Shown: positions 24,863-36,002, numbered from the stretch's first letter. The stretch: 64,000 nt of DNA from Zygnema circumcarinatum (GCA_037447605.1 CM074818.1:1129253-1193252); one strand, 5' to 3'. The notes: a model not told the origin generated them from the letters alone. Translations and numbers: made by a program.

Positions 24863-25707
24863 AGAGCGGAGGGGGCCCAAAGGCTCGTGTACAGTTAGTT
24901 AGACTCGCTGCCCTCGCCTGTTGAATCCGACGTTTTGAGCTTATATTATTGCTTCACGACCGGAGTCTTGCTCCACTTCTCAGCTTAATTTCAGAGTTAG
25001 TTTCTCGATATTTTATTCTAGCATATTGCATTATGAGAGATGTACAGGCCGAGACCAAGAGGATGTTTTTGCACAGAGGAGGAAAATTGAATTTTCGTTT
25101 AGTTAGGCACATCGCATCGAAGTAGTCATTTTTGTAGCCTTTGACGTTGGGAAGGCAGTTGTATGGCCTGCCCTTAGTCCCATACCGCGTGTTGGCGGCG
25201 ATCTCATGTGGGATTAGAGAAAAAGGGCTTTGAGTGCGCGTCTAGTTGAAGCGTGTCACCGTACGGGAAAATGGCATTGATCTCACGATGGCGAGGCCAT
25301 CAAATGTACATGGACAAAAGCAGCATGGGGAACCACGAGGAACTGGTCGCAAAGGACCCAAACACATAAGAATCACCGTTCGCCTGCTTGCCACTTTGCA
25401 CATTTGCCTTTGTGTTCGGTTACAACATATACATAGATACATGCATGCATGCGAGGAACGTTTGATAGTAGGGATGGCCGTAAAGTTTTTTTTTCTATTG
25501 AAGTTTAAATTAAAACGTGAGTTTTAAACTATGCGGTTTGAAACCAATAAGTTAAAACTTTATGGGTGACGTCACATCACGTCAGGATGGCGTCATATCG
25601 AGCCATGTCACATCACGTCAATGCCAACGGTTGCGGACAATGGCGAGAGGCGCCTGACCAGTGCGGCCTCTTATCGCAACTTATGCGGTCCGTACGATCA
25701 TACCATA
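24863..25707. other. 3' flank and degenerate repeats
   Basis: AT-richer 3' UTR of the transporter gene (to about 25200), then a copy of the dispersed repeat described at 25262-25365. After that comes a TGACGTCACATCACGTCA stretch (25567-25620) with several TGACGT/CACGTCA motifs that resemble bZIP sites. No coding signal. Confidence 0.5.
25262..25365 (-). repeat. Dispersed repeat R1, copy 1
   Basis: Reads (on the minus strand) GGGTCCTTTGCGACCAGTTC, CTCGTGGTTCCCCATGCTGC, TTTTGTCCATGTACATTTGA, TGGCCTCGCCATCGTGAGAT, CAATGCC. The same text recurs at 55705-55800 (+) and 60465-60535 (+). Shorter pieces are at 59155-59205, 60275-60325 and 63795-63875. No ends or target duplication could be fixed. Confidence 0.75.
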
Positions 25708-26100
25708 CAGTAGACCCCCCCAATATTTTCGCCATGGTTTCGGCAAATATATTGGGCGAAAATATTGGGTAGCGAAAATATAAGGGTGTCTGTGTTAGCA
25801 ATAGGCGGGCGGTATTATGTTAGAGTTGCTGTTTGTCCGTATATATCGTATCGTTTCGTATCGAACCTGAGGAGCGAGCGCCTCTTTCGGCGGCAAGTGC
25901 GGGAAGAGTCGGTTAGGCCGTAACGGCTAGTACAGCTAGTACGGCTAGTGGGGCTAGTACAGTACGGCTAATACGGCTAGTACGGCCTGTAAGGCTAGTA
26001 CAGTACGAATAATACGGCCAGTACGGCTAGTGCGGCTAACACAGACTTCCGTACAAAAAAGTGGTTTTGGCAAAATCAGGGCGAAAATAGGAGAATGATA

Positions 26101-27135
26101 CAGCGGCCCCACTTTTTGGATATCGACGCCCCCTTTTTGGAAAAAATGTACTTTTTTGTTTGGCTAATCACCCCCCCCTTGGATCTTTCCGGAGGAGAGA
26201 TCTTGTACACAATCGGACCCCGCGCCTCGCGCGCAGGATCCGACCGTGCACCGACGTACGGCGCCGCGCATCGCGGCGTGGCCCGCGAGATGCGGCGAGC
26301 CTACAGAAACGTTGTCCTCACCTGCCCTTTTGGGGGTGAGATTGCCACGTGGCAGTCTTCCATTGGACAGCCCTGCTGCCGGTCCCCCATGCCGATACAG
26401 TGGACCCCCATAATATTTTTGCCATGGTCTCGGCAAATACTGGGCGAAAATATTGTAATTTGCAAATATAAGGTCCGTGTTACCAATAGGTGAGCGGTAT
26501 TATGTTAGAGTTCATGTCTGTTCGTACGCATCGTATCGTATCGTATCGTACCGTGATTTAGATACACGAGCTCCTATTGGTTCCGTACGTATACCGTACG
26601 ACCTAGAGATTTTATTCGTACATACCGTACAGCGTAAAAGTACATCGTACAGCGTGACCCATGTTTGAAATCCGTTTCGATTAACCGATTTTGTATTGGA
26701 GAATAGGTCAGGTTAGGTTAACACCCCTAATACGTTAACATTGAGTTACCGTACAAAAAGGTGGTTTCGGCAAAATCGGGGCGAATTTCTTGGGGACGCA
26801 CTGTACAGGGTGGAAAATATTATGGGGGTCCACTGTATCGGCATGGGGGACCGGCAGCAGGGCTGTCCAATGGCAGACTGCCACGTGGCAACCTCTGACC
26901 CAAACGGGTCAGGTGAGGACAACTTTTCCGTAGGCTCGCCGCATCTCGCGGGCCACGCCGCGATGCGCGGCGCCGTACGTCGGTGCACGGTCGGATCCTG
27001 CGCGCGAGGCGCGGGGTCCAATTGACTACAAGATCTCTCCTCCGGAAAGATCCAAGGGGGGGGGGTGATTAGCCAAACAAAAAAGTACATTTTTTCCAAA
27101 AGGGGGGCGTCGATATCCAAAAAGTGGGGCCGCTG
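26101..27135. mobile_element. Family B foldback element (nested, level 2)
   Basis: It starts CAGCGGCCCCACTTTTTGGA and ends with the reverse complement of that, flanked by TA (26099-26100, 27136-27137). Its arms 26101-26395 and 26838-27135 are inverted copies of each other over about 295 bp, so without the insert it would be an almost perfect palindrome with the centre GATATC. It sits inside family A element 25708-27201. Open frames on both strands starting MIQRPHFLDIDAP are mirror images of the same arm and not evidence for a gene. Confidence 0.85.
26398..26835. mobile_element. Family A TIR element (nested, level 3)
   Basis: A 438-bp copy of the outer family (starts CAGTGGACCCCCATAATATT, ends ATTATGGGGGTCCACTG) lying exactly at the TA in the centre of the family B palindrome. 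The target TA is duplicated (26396-26397, 26836-26837). Its interior (CGGTATTATGTTAGAG; CGTACAAAAAGGTGGTTTCG) matches the outer copy. Confidence 0.85.
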
Positions 27136-27228
27136 TATCATTTTCCCGAAAATATTGGCTAGCGAAAATAAGAGGGGCGAAAATATTGGGGGGGTCCACT
27201 GTAATTCGTACGAATTTCAAATAGTTTA

Positions 27229-27840
27229 GGAGAATGCTACTGCACCCCCTATTTTGGTTACCCCCCCCCCCCCCATTTGAAAAACTTGCCGCCCATTTTG
27301 GTGATCCCAGCCCCCTGTTTTGGATATTTCACCCCTTATTTTTGGATATTCCACACCCCCCCCCACCCCCCCTGTTTTGGATATTTCGGGAGGGAATCTT
27401 TTTCCCGCCCCTCCCATCCCCTCCCCTCCCCTCCCCTGCCCTGCCCTCCCTCGCCCTCCCCTCCTCTGCCCTGCCCTCCCTTGCCCTCCCCTCCTCTTCT
27501 CGGTTTGCAATGTCCATAGAAATGCTACCAACTGAGTACGAGACCCGCGATGAGCTCGTACAAGTCATCACCGAGCACTACAAGCACGAAGGAGTTCACG
27601 TCAAGATCAGCAGGCATAGCGACAAAAAACAACGACATCTTGAGATCAATGCAAATCTCCTTTTCTTTTGTTGCACAATTTGGAAGTCAGTAGTGAAAAG
27701 GAAAAAAAAAGGGGTGGGATATCCAGCATAGGGGGTGAAATATCCAAAACGGGCGGGGGGTGGGATAACCAAAATGGGCAGGCAAAATTTTCAAAAAGGG
27801 GGGTATAATAACCAAAACAGGGCGTGCGGTATCATTCTCC
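27229..27840 (+). mobile_element. MULE-type element with long TIRs, family C copy 1
   Basis: The left end GGAGAATGCTACTGCACCCC runs into blocks of CCCC-TTTTGGTTA, TTTTGGATATTTC; the right end is the inverse (ATAACCAAAACAGGG ... GTATCATTCTCC). The imperfect TIRs are about 110 bp each. They match the ends of the element at 61148-62345, as does the internal CTTCTCGGTTTGC motif. No clean target duplication is seen. It contains a MuDR-type N-terminal coding fragment. Confidence 0.75.
27510..27731 (+). pseudogene. MULE transposase N-terminal fragment (FAR1/MuDR-like)
   Basis: An open frame of 73 residues inside the family C element: MLPTEYETRDELVQVITEHY, then KHEGVHVKISRHSDKKQRHL. The pattern (region for a helix with E-L-V-x-x-I, then a K-I-x-R-S-D-K-K-x-x-H-L strand) resembles the N-terminal plant MuDR DNA-binding domain that precedes MULE transposases and FAR1-like factors. 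It stops after a Lys-rich tail that is read from the TIR, so the catalytic DDE domain is missing. This is a family resemblance seen by eye only. Confidence 0.5.
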
Positions 27841-29077
27841 TAATTTTAAAGGTTTAAAATATCTGGTTTGAAAACCAAAGTTCACCAAAAGTTTTAATAT
27901 TCTGTTCAGCCGGCCATCCCTATTTGGTAGCATGCGCATGTCGCCAATGATCCATGATGTGATGTCACGCCGCCTGCCACGCATCCATCCATCCATCGAC
28001 GCTGCCCCCCCTTCCGGGCAGCGTACCCCTCAAGTTCCCTCCCGTTCCGTTCACGCGGCCGGCGGCAGGAAGTAGGACAGCCACTCGACGGCCGGACGAA
28101 GGCACTGTGGTGGCCATGGCATGGCATGAGGGCATGGCATGGCGGGGCAGGGCATGGCATGACATGGCATGACATGGCATGGCACGGCATGGTTGGCCAT
28201 GCCCCCATGCGTCAATTCCGACGGACCTGTCGCCGTCCGACGCCACGCCAGTGACGCCACGCCGTGGTCCCGCCCGCCCGCCCGTCCGCCCGCCTGTAGC
28301 CGACCGGCCGTACGGCGGGCGTTGGAAAGTTCGTCCGCACGTCTCCGTACAACAGTACGACACGTAAAAATACGAAAGTACGGCCAGATTGCTGGTTCGC
28401 ACAGTTTCTGTACGAAAACATTCTGCCCTCTAGCGCTTTTCGTACGGACGAATCGTGAGTCGCATCACTCCGTGACTGGAGCGCCGACGCCCCCAAGCGG
28501 CAGCTTTGTCGTGACATAGCGCGTCGGTCCAAACATCGCCGAGACGGCCGGGCGGGTTCATTTGGCGTTACGCTTTTACTGTACGAACTCAACTAAATAG
28601 TCGGTGCTATACAGCACTAAATTCCAAAATAAATGTACGGCCATCTAGCACCAGCTCATGTAACGACAAATAATCACCGACAAACCGTACAACGCCGTCT
28701 GGCGGCCGGTGGCGGGGCCGGGCGGACAGCCTACTCGAGGCGCTATTTCAAAATGTCAACCATGATGAATGATGGCGGGCATGCCATGGCATGGAGGGGC
28801 ATGGCACGGCACGGCCCTTCTGCTGTCCGATCCGACCGCTGCAGTTTTTCCACCGTTCGATGGGCCCAGCCGTGACGGCGCCGGCGCCGGGTCCCCTGGG
28901 GACCGCGTCGGTTCGCACGTGCGCAGATATCCACCGGTCCGCCATATTCGCGGGCGAGTGTGGGCGCGCCACGTCGCCACGTGACAGGCGTGACGGGACC
29001 CGCCGGGGGGCGGGCGGGAGGCAGCGTCTCGCAGTCGCCTCAGACGCCTCTCCTCGCCCGCCCGCCCGCTCCAAGCC
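27841..29077. other. Intergenic, repeat-rich
   Basis: Holds (CATGG/GGCATGGCAT)n near 28110-28190 and again at 28780-28815, GCCCGCCCGCCC (28268-28285), and many TACGNN motifs. The 28850-29077 part is GC-rich and is the likely promoter of the UBA-like gene. No gene is supported. Confidence 0.5.
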
Positions 29078-30633
29078 ATGGCGCCCCAGCCGGTACGTAG
29101 CGCCGCCTCTTGGGGGTCCCCGCGGCGGGAGGATGGCAGGGGAGGACTGCTGCAAGGCCGCCCGAGGAGTGAGAACTCAGAAGTACTGAGGCTCTGCGCT
29201 GGCTTTGCGTTCCGTGTGCAGGACATGGAGGAGGACTTGGCCGGAAGCTCCGCGGCATGCAGTCTGTACGATGAGCTCCTCTCGATGGGCTTTTCGGAGG
29301 ACCTCTGCTCGAGAGCAGCGAAAACATACGGTGCCTCTTCTCCCCTCCCTCTTCTCCCATCGCTGCCCGTTCCATGGTCCCCGCGACTCCTCCGCCTCCA
29401 GTGCATCGTCAACGCTTTGCAGCTGATTGCCTGCGGGCAAGTGTCAGATGCCGGAGGGAGTGCTCTCGTTCGTCGCAGGTCCGTGGTGGAGCGCTGCTTT
29501 GCGGCCTCTGACGTGTGATCGGGGGGGCACTGTGGCGGGCCGCAGGAGCAGAGCAGCTGCAGGCTGCGGTGGGCTGGGCTCTCACAGAGGCCGCCTTGGC
29601 GTCGCCGTCGTGTACGGACAAGTCCTTCACGTCGAGCGTCGGCTCCCCTGCACGGAGTCAGAGTAGCTCCGGCTCCGAGAGGAGTTGGGAGGTGAGGGGC
29701 TGTCCCTGTTCTGGGACTCCGCAGTTTGCGACCGGCATGCATCCACGATACTTGGGATGCTTGCTTATGTTTTTTCCGGAAATCCTGCACGTTAGGGTCA
29801 TGCTCGAGCATTCTTAGTCTTCCTCGAGAATGGTAGCGTGCTCTGAAGAGATGCGAGCATGCCGAGCATCTCTGAGAGTCTGAACGCTGTCGGGGGTGAG
29901 TGCGCAGGCGGGCAGTCAGTCCGACCCGGACGTGGCCGCGCTGCTGCTGGCCGACCTGGAGGACCTGACGGGGCCCTCGGAGTACTCCCTCCTCTTCTCG
30001 CGCGCCATCATGGACAAGAGGACCAGGCGCGCACCTCATGTGCCGGTTTACAGCGGCTTCCAGGTACAGCGGCCTCCTTGTTGCAGTCCTCACAGTCTCT
30101 CTCGGTGTCTGCCACCTTGAAGCTCTGAAAGAAACTCTGGATTGCACCCGTGCTAGCGCTGGTAGTGATTATCGCGGTCGCCACGAGTTGCTGAGCAGGA
30201 GAACGACGAGAAGGAGGAGGCGGATGACATGCAGCTGCAGCTGCTGTACTTGCGCGCCCCTCAGGAGAGCCACTCGGTCGTGTTCCGGCGCGCCGCGGAA
30301 GAGCGCAGGGGGGGAGGCAGGCGGCCCTCGCCTCTCCCATTGTCGGACCCCTCCCCCGCCCCCGCCCCCCCCAGCCCGACCCCCTCCAGGCGCGACCCGG
30401 AGTCTCCTCAGCCGCTGACTCCGGTACGCACACACCTTTTCCGGCCGGCTTGGCCTCTCGGCAGACAGCATGCATGTGCCCCCATCTCTGCTGCAGTTAA
30501 GGGAATTCCCCCCTTGCCCGCTGCCCCATAGCATGGTTGTGACAGGGAAGGTGGCTGAATGTGGTTGCAGAAGTCCAAAACCCAGACGGTCTTCTCACGC
30601 ATGCGCTGGCCGGGGAAGAAGACACCCGTCTAA
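29078..30633 (+). CDS. UBA-like domain protein, function unknown
   Basis: Six exons close in phase: 29078-29092, 29222-29330, 29546-29691, 29908-30063, 30199-30423, 30571-30633, giving 237 residues. The first exon is 15 nt (MAPQP). Residues about 17-60 read SLYDELLSMGFSEDLCSRAA and GAEQLQAAVGWAL, the three-helix UBA pattern (LxxMGF, then a Cys/Ala turn, then xxAxxWAL) cut by an intron after GxxTYG. Such domains bind ubiquitin or scaffold proteins. The rest is Ser-rich, then acidic (DPDVAALLLADLEDL; ENDEKEEADDMQLQLLYL), then Pro-rich (SPAPAPPSPTPS). It ends in a short basic motif, KSKTQTVFSRMRWPGKK. No enzymatic domain is visible. I do not recognise an orthologue. Confidence 0.75.
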
Positions 30634-32003
30634 ACTTGACCCTCCCTTTCAATTCTTTTAAGTATATGCTCGCGGGTATACGAGATGTTTATCAGGCAAA
30701 CACACATAAAGGGTGTTTCTGCCGAACAAAGGAAGCGATGTACAATAACGCGTCTATGGAGATATCGCGAGGGGATTTGCACATGTTTGCCGTCAAATCC
30801 CTTGAAAGCTCCATACAATAAGGGCCTCCGCATGCAGTGCCCCTGGACTGCGTGTCCAGTGTCGCTGTGGCCCGCGCTCATAATAAGGCCCCGAGGCAGT
30901 CGGCCTGCAGGCAGGCAGGCAGCCACCCGCAGCTCATTCTGGAGGCCATGGCGGCGCCTCTCGGTGCCTGCCTGGCAGACGAGGGGAGGGGTAGCACTCG
31001 AGGTAGCTTTTGGTTTTGAGAGAGGATAGACTGGGATTAGGTTGTGACTAGGGTGACTGGTTGTTACAGAGGAGTTATCTGAGTCTCTGTGCTACAATGC
31101 AAACCTTATTTAGTAAGTAATCCTTATTTAGTAAGTCGATGTGCAGGTTTTGGTTTTCTGATACTATTCGTGTCAAATAAGCGATGAGAGATTTGATTCT
31201 TGGTGACCGTTCTGAACACAAGTGAATTGACGCAGCGATGATGGGTGTGCCGACCTCATGAGTGATTACTGGTTATGAGGAATACGGGGTGCCTCTACTA
31301 TTGTGGCCGAAGCAGGCGTGTGTCCGATTTGGTGAAGAACTAAATTTAACCAAAACCTCGTCACATCGTACTAAAATTCGTCCCACTCATACATGTATTT
31401 GAAATAAAATGTAAAAAGTAAAGGTAAAAGTGAAATGCAATTGTTAGCCGATGCATGCACGACTGGGCACTCTGCTGCCTGAACCCTAATATGGCAGTTG
31501 CTCGCGGCGAGAGACTGCGTGCTCACTCGTTGCTGCTGCCGCTGCATTTGGTGCGGGCGGGAGCGGTCTGCCTGGGAGAGAGACCCTCTCTGCGCGTCCT
31601 TGCTGACGTGCACCCACTCACTGTCCGTTGCCCTTCTTCCACCGTTGATGATCCGACAGAGCGTAGTGCAGCCAGCCAGCCCTGCACGCATGGCTGCCCT
31701 CCCTCGACTGCAGAGCGGGCGAACGCAACTCACTGGTTCATCGCAAATAATGTAGAAAAGATCACAATAGTAGCCCGCTCGCTCGCAGCCCCAAGTCCCC
31801 AACCCTCCCTCCCTCCCTCCCTCCCTCCCGTTCTGAACCAGAGTCAGAGCCAGAGCCGTACTGAGCCAGAGCGAGCGCCTCCCTCCCTCCCGTCCTCGGG
31901 CGGCACAAACGCTTGCTGGAGGCCCGCACGTGCGAGCGCGGGCGCTCCCGCACTGCGCGTCGGACTCCGGCAGGGCGCGGAGCAGGCCCCGCCCCGCCCC
32001 GCC
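30634..32003. other. Intergenic region
   Basis: 1.37 kb between two + genes. The first 700 bp are AT-richer and featureless except TTATTTAGTAAGT repeated twice (31106-31136). A CCCTCCCTCC tract at 31803-31829 and GC-rich sequence up to the ATG at 32004 look like the promoter and 5' UTR of the next gene. Confidence 0.5.
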
Positions 32004-35000
32004 ATGGCAGCTGCTGCCGGGCCGCTGCTGTGCCTGCACCCCGCCGCCATGGCAGGCCCTGCAGCCTGGCACACTTGCGCAGCGGTAGGAGGCGGACCTT
32101 GTTCGAGCATGCCCGCATGCTGCTCGTCCCAAATTCGTGCTGCATTAGCACCGCTTTCTTCGAATGAGAGCACTTCTTCTTGAAGCCATTCTGCGGATTC
32201 AGTTCTGCATGCAGAATGTCGAGAAATTGGTTCTAGAAATTGGTGGGAAGAAGGAAAGAACGCGAGGGTCGGGCGGTGGAACTGATCCATTTTGTTAGAA
32301 TGCTGCTTTGAATTGCAGGGACCCTTCAAATTCGGTCAACACAAATGTCTCTCCGGCAGTTTTTTGACAAGAAAAGGACCTTCACGTGTGGACGCTATTG
32401 CGGCAAAGAATTCAAGGAGGTGAGAATGCAGTGCTTGTGCAGTGCAGCTTTGCTTTACTTTACTTGACAGCATTATGCAAATTCCGAAAGAGTTTCTTTA
32501 TAAATGTGTTCTAAAGTGTTATAGAACTATTAAATGTTCAAATTAACATCAGAAGTGTTAATTTGAGATTTGAAACCTCTTTCGTTTCTTGTACGCACCT
32601 TTAACACTAAAGACATTATTTTAGTCTGTACATAGTGAAGAATTTGGCAGGAAATTTCTGTCTTCCTGATCAACCGCTTGTGTCACCTAACATTCACACA
32701 AAGCTGGTCCTGAATGCAACACTATAGTCCAGCTTTTGTCACAATTTAAGGAAGAGGCCCTTGTCTTTCTTAATTCCTTGAAGATGCTGATTAATGTCAC
32801 AAGCGTGTTCTCTGAAGTTTCATCTGCATGTCTCCCTCGTGCTAATTCCTTGCTGTACACTCTTCGACAAAATCTCCATCGTCTGCCTGGCAATGAATGT
32901 ATCAAGTAGAGAAGAATGTACAATTTATTTTGGCGTACTGCTAAGCGTCTGTGCAACCCAAAGTTGATTATTAAGTTAAGTTGACCCATTGCACCTCTGC
33001 TGGGTTGCAGGCTCGGCGGGATGCTCTCTGGTGGTGGAGTGCGCGCTCAGCAAAGACGTATTGCGCATCTGCATGCACAAAAAGAAGGCTCTCTTCTTGT
33101 TCCGCAACTTGACGACAAACTTGGCAACCGGCGGTCGATCGTAACATTTCTGCAGTCGCCTGCTGGAAGGCAGTCGATGCTCAACACAAAGGCTCTTGAA
33201 AAGGTATGGCCAAATTCTTTTCCATTTAGAAAAGAATCATTGCCAGTCACATTGTTGGAGTTTTTCAGGGGACAAACGCGTGCGATGTGCCGAATGCCCC
33301 CTCTCTGTATCGGATGTGCACTGATGGATATACGTCTCGCATATCTGCGAGGATCTGAACGATTGGTGAACGGGAAGCAAGTCAGTAAGATTGAGTTGAT
33401 GCTGACAAGCTGCAGCAATGTCCTTTCCCTGGTGACAAGTAAAATCACCAAAGTTAACCCCAACGGCTGCTCATTACATTTGCAGTATGCATATCAGGTA
33501 TAGTTTGAACGATGAACATCTTGGGGAGGAAATGAGTATGACGGGGCAGTGCAAGTGGGGGGGATCTGTGTGCAGATGGAGCAACTTGATTCCGATACAT
33601 TCAGGTAAGCTCTTCCTGTGGCTTGTGCATAGACTATCTTTCGAACTTGTGAGCTGTGGCTTGTGCTTCAAGCCTGTACTTCCGTGAAAATGTTTTGTGA
33701 GTGCGAGCATTGCTTGAATTGATGTTTGCACAAGTGAATGGGTGCAGGTGCTACCTTCCCAGTTTGGAGTGGCTGAACTTCCGTTTGTCCCCTGTAGTGG
33801 ACCTCCGAGTGGTGGCCGGCAGCGCTGAGTGCGTGGTGGAGCTACTCTCATGTCGAGTATGTGAACTGAAGGGCAAAGCATGGGAAGGGCAGAGCTCAAG
33901 TTTGCACTAGGCAACTGAGTTCATTGGACGGAACGCATGTTTTTTAGAAAATCAAACCACGGTTATATGTGAGAACAGGCTAGGGCTTGTTTGTGCCTAT
34001 CAAGAGTGCTTCCACGAACCGGGAAGACTGAGCAATTAGAGAGAGCTTGTGGATTGCATGAATTTGGAGCACAATTGACACTTGCAATAGTGTATTTGGA
34101 GTCTAAATATATGGCGTGTACGATAACATTCTGTAAAGAAATGTAGGGCAGAAGCTGAAACTGGAACCATCCTCAGCAGACCTTTTCCAGGAGATGTCTA
34201 GACTTCAACTTTGTGAGGTCATTCGTGCATTGCATGGTAATCTCGTATCTCTGTGCTGCTTGTTGTGTGTGCAGTTTGAAGGGCTCGGGCTCCTCGGGGA
34301 GCAGAGTCCGCGCTTTGCAGGTGAGGGATAGGGACGAGGTGCATGCTCTCCTTGCAGATGCTTTTGGAAATTGAAAATTGGAAACGATTCTGAGAACGAA
34401 CGTAAGCACAAGACAGGCAGTTCCAACGTCCAACTGGAGGAGATGGATGCATGGCACAGTTGTGGCGACAAATTCTTGCCATGCTCCAAGTTGTTGCTCA
34501 AAGGGGCTGTGAGATTTGGCGGGTGAAGCTAGTCTGAGGAATCGCCTAACGTGGAGTGATGAAGCAGAAACTCAGACACTTATCCACTCATCTGTGGACA
34601 TGTATGTGGACCTTGAGGTGAGTCTGTCTCCATTTTGCCTGTTACGTAGCATGTAAACCTTCTATTGGGGTGCAGGGCGTGAAGGGGCAGTGGGTTCATG
34701 ACTGAACTTCATCCTGCATGGAGGTTGAACCCACATGAATTCTGATTTGTTTGGTTGGTTTGAGATTGAATCTGTTGCCCGATCGAAGCTTTCTTTACCA
34801 TGATTGACATGACCCAATTGAGATCTGAAGAAGTGTTTGCTTGAAGCACTTATATGCGTTTCAAAAATCATGTTTTCCAGGGGATCGTGAATGTGTCCAA
34901 TGTAGTCACATGCTTTGCCAAACTGAACAGCCGAAATCCTGCTGTTTGCCATGTCAGTTATCCCGAACACAAAGTGATGGCTGAGATGTCAATAAGCTTG

Positions 35001-36002
35001 GCTAAGTCTCTCATTGGCCTGGTTGAGGAAGAAATTGCTATCTTGACAAGCGCTCTAATTTTTCAGCTTAGCCAGAGGTGGCCTGAAACATCAATGTCTT
35101 CTGTACAGATTGCCTGCATTCCCTCTGGAAATGATTACTAGCTGGAGGGCTTTGAAATTGCTGTTTACCGTGTTTACAGCGAAATCCCGTTTCATCGCGC
35201 AATGCACTTTTGGCCTGCGGTGAAATTGTGGCCGATATTTGCGCATATGCGCTGTTTGCATGTCTGCATTCAGATGCTCTGCGTCCCTGGGATGGGGACT
35301 GTAAAGACATTTTAACCTTCAGTTCTACAGGCGTGCTTAGGCATGTCTCAAAGGACCCTGAGCATCGGAAGTAAATCTTCACACTCTGGCTGAGAATGTG
35401 GGGGTGTAATGCACTACAAAGTGATGTAACAGAAACTAATCAGAATTGAGAGTTAACTGTGTTCTAAGTCAAGGAGGAATTTAACTTGATTACAACCCCT
35501 TGACACCTGCAGGCCGGCTAAAGTGTGCTTCTGTAAATGGCGGCATGGGGGTGCCAGGTGTACACAGTGCCGTTCACTCTTCTGCCGTTGTCTGCTGTGG
35601 AGGTGCCCGGCAGTGGGTGAGTTATAATTCACTCTTCCTGTTACTGCAGCCTTTTGTGAAACATTCGTCTCCTACCAGAAAGAGCGGAGGAAAGCAGAGT
35701 CAGGAGTAAAGGGTTCCTTAGGCCAATGCAAGTGTGAGCTGTTACCCGTCATGATGAAAGCAAAGGTATGCATTTTTTACCAGTCCGAAGGTTTCTCAAC
35801 ACTTCCTCAATCTTGAGGATTTGCTTTGTGGGTCTGCGGAGGGGTCATCAACAGGGTGTTGCAGGCAATGCTTGAGAGACTCGTCCCCTTATTTCTCGAG
35901 CACCTGCTCGAAGATTATCGCGGCTGGTTGCACTCCGACCTCGCGCAGACAATTCTGCTCTCAGAGGAGATGCATCCGGCGGCTTCCTATTCAGAACGTT
36001 GA
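32004..36002 (+). CDS. DUF1997-like protein, probably plastid-targeted
   Basis: A DUF1997 (PF09366)-type protein of unknown function, typical of cyanobacteria and plastids. Exons that join in phase: 32004-32084, 32319-32419, 33011-33203, 33576-33604, 33748-33856, 34152-34217, 34275-34320, 34568-34617, plus a terminal one ending at TGA 36000-36002 (coding by 35865). The N-terminus (MAAAAGPLLCLHPAAMAGPA) is Ala-rich and resembles a transit peptide. The family core follows: FLQSPAGRQSMLN, MEQLDSDTFRCYLPSLEWL, FRLSPVVDLRVV, LLSCRKLKLEP, FAETQTLIHSSVDMYVDLE. The end is AMLERLVPLFLEHLLEDYRGW, the conserved C-terminal helix. The segment expected between VDLE and that helix (about 20 residues with a PF...P.....GN pattern) was not found, so one exon is missing from this model. 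An in-phase candidate at 34881-34952 does not resemble it. Confidence 0.65.

Larger units (their letters stand above)
25708..27201. mobile_element. Family A TIR element (TA target), outermost of three nested
   Basis: The 26-bp terminal inverted repeats are CAGTAGACCCCCCCAATATT followed by TTCGCC (25708-25733) and its near-perfect reverse complement (27176-27201; one mismatch). The element is flanked by TA on both sides (25706-25707, 27202-27203), as for Tc1/mariner/pogo elements. Without the insertion at 26101-27135 it would be about 457 bp, so it is a MITE. No transposase is encoded. Confidence 0.85.

Noticed and set aside
26095-27141. Mirror frames starting MIQRPHFLDID as a gene pair
   Set aside because: They are the two arms of one palindrome, frame-open by chance.
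28756-30147. 463-codon minus-strand frame
   Set aside because: It is the antisense shadow of the UBA-like exons and GC-rich promoter; no family motif.
32319-32419. MutS-like start (RQFFDKKRTF) suggesting MSH2
   Set aside because: That frame does not join in phase with the next exon, and no MutS ATPase motif exists downstream; the other frame joins and leads to a DUF1997 pattern.
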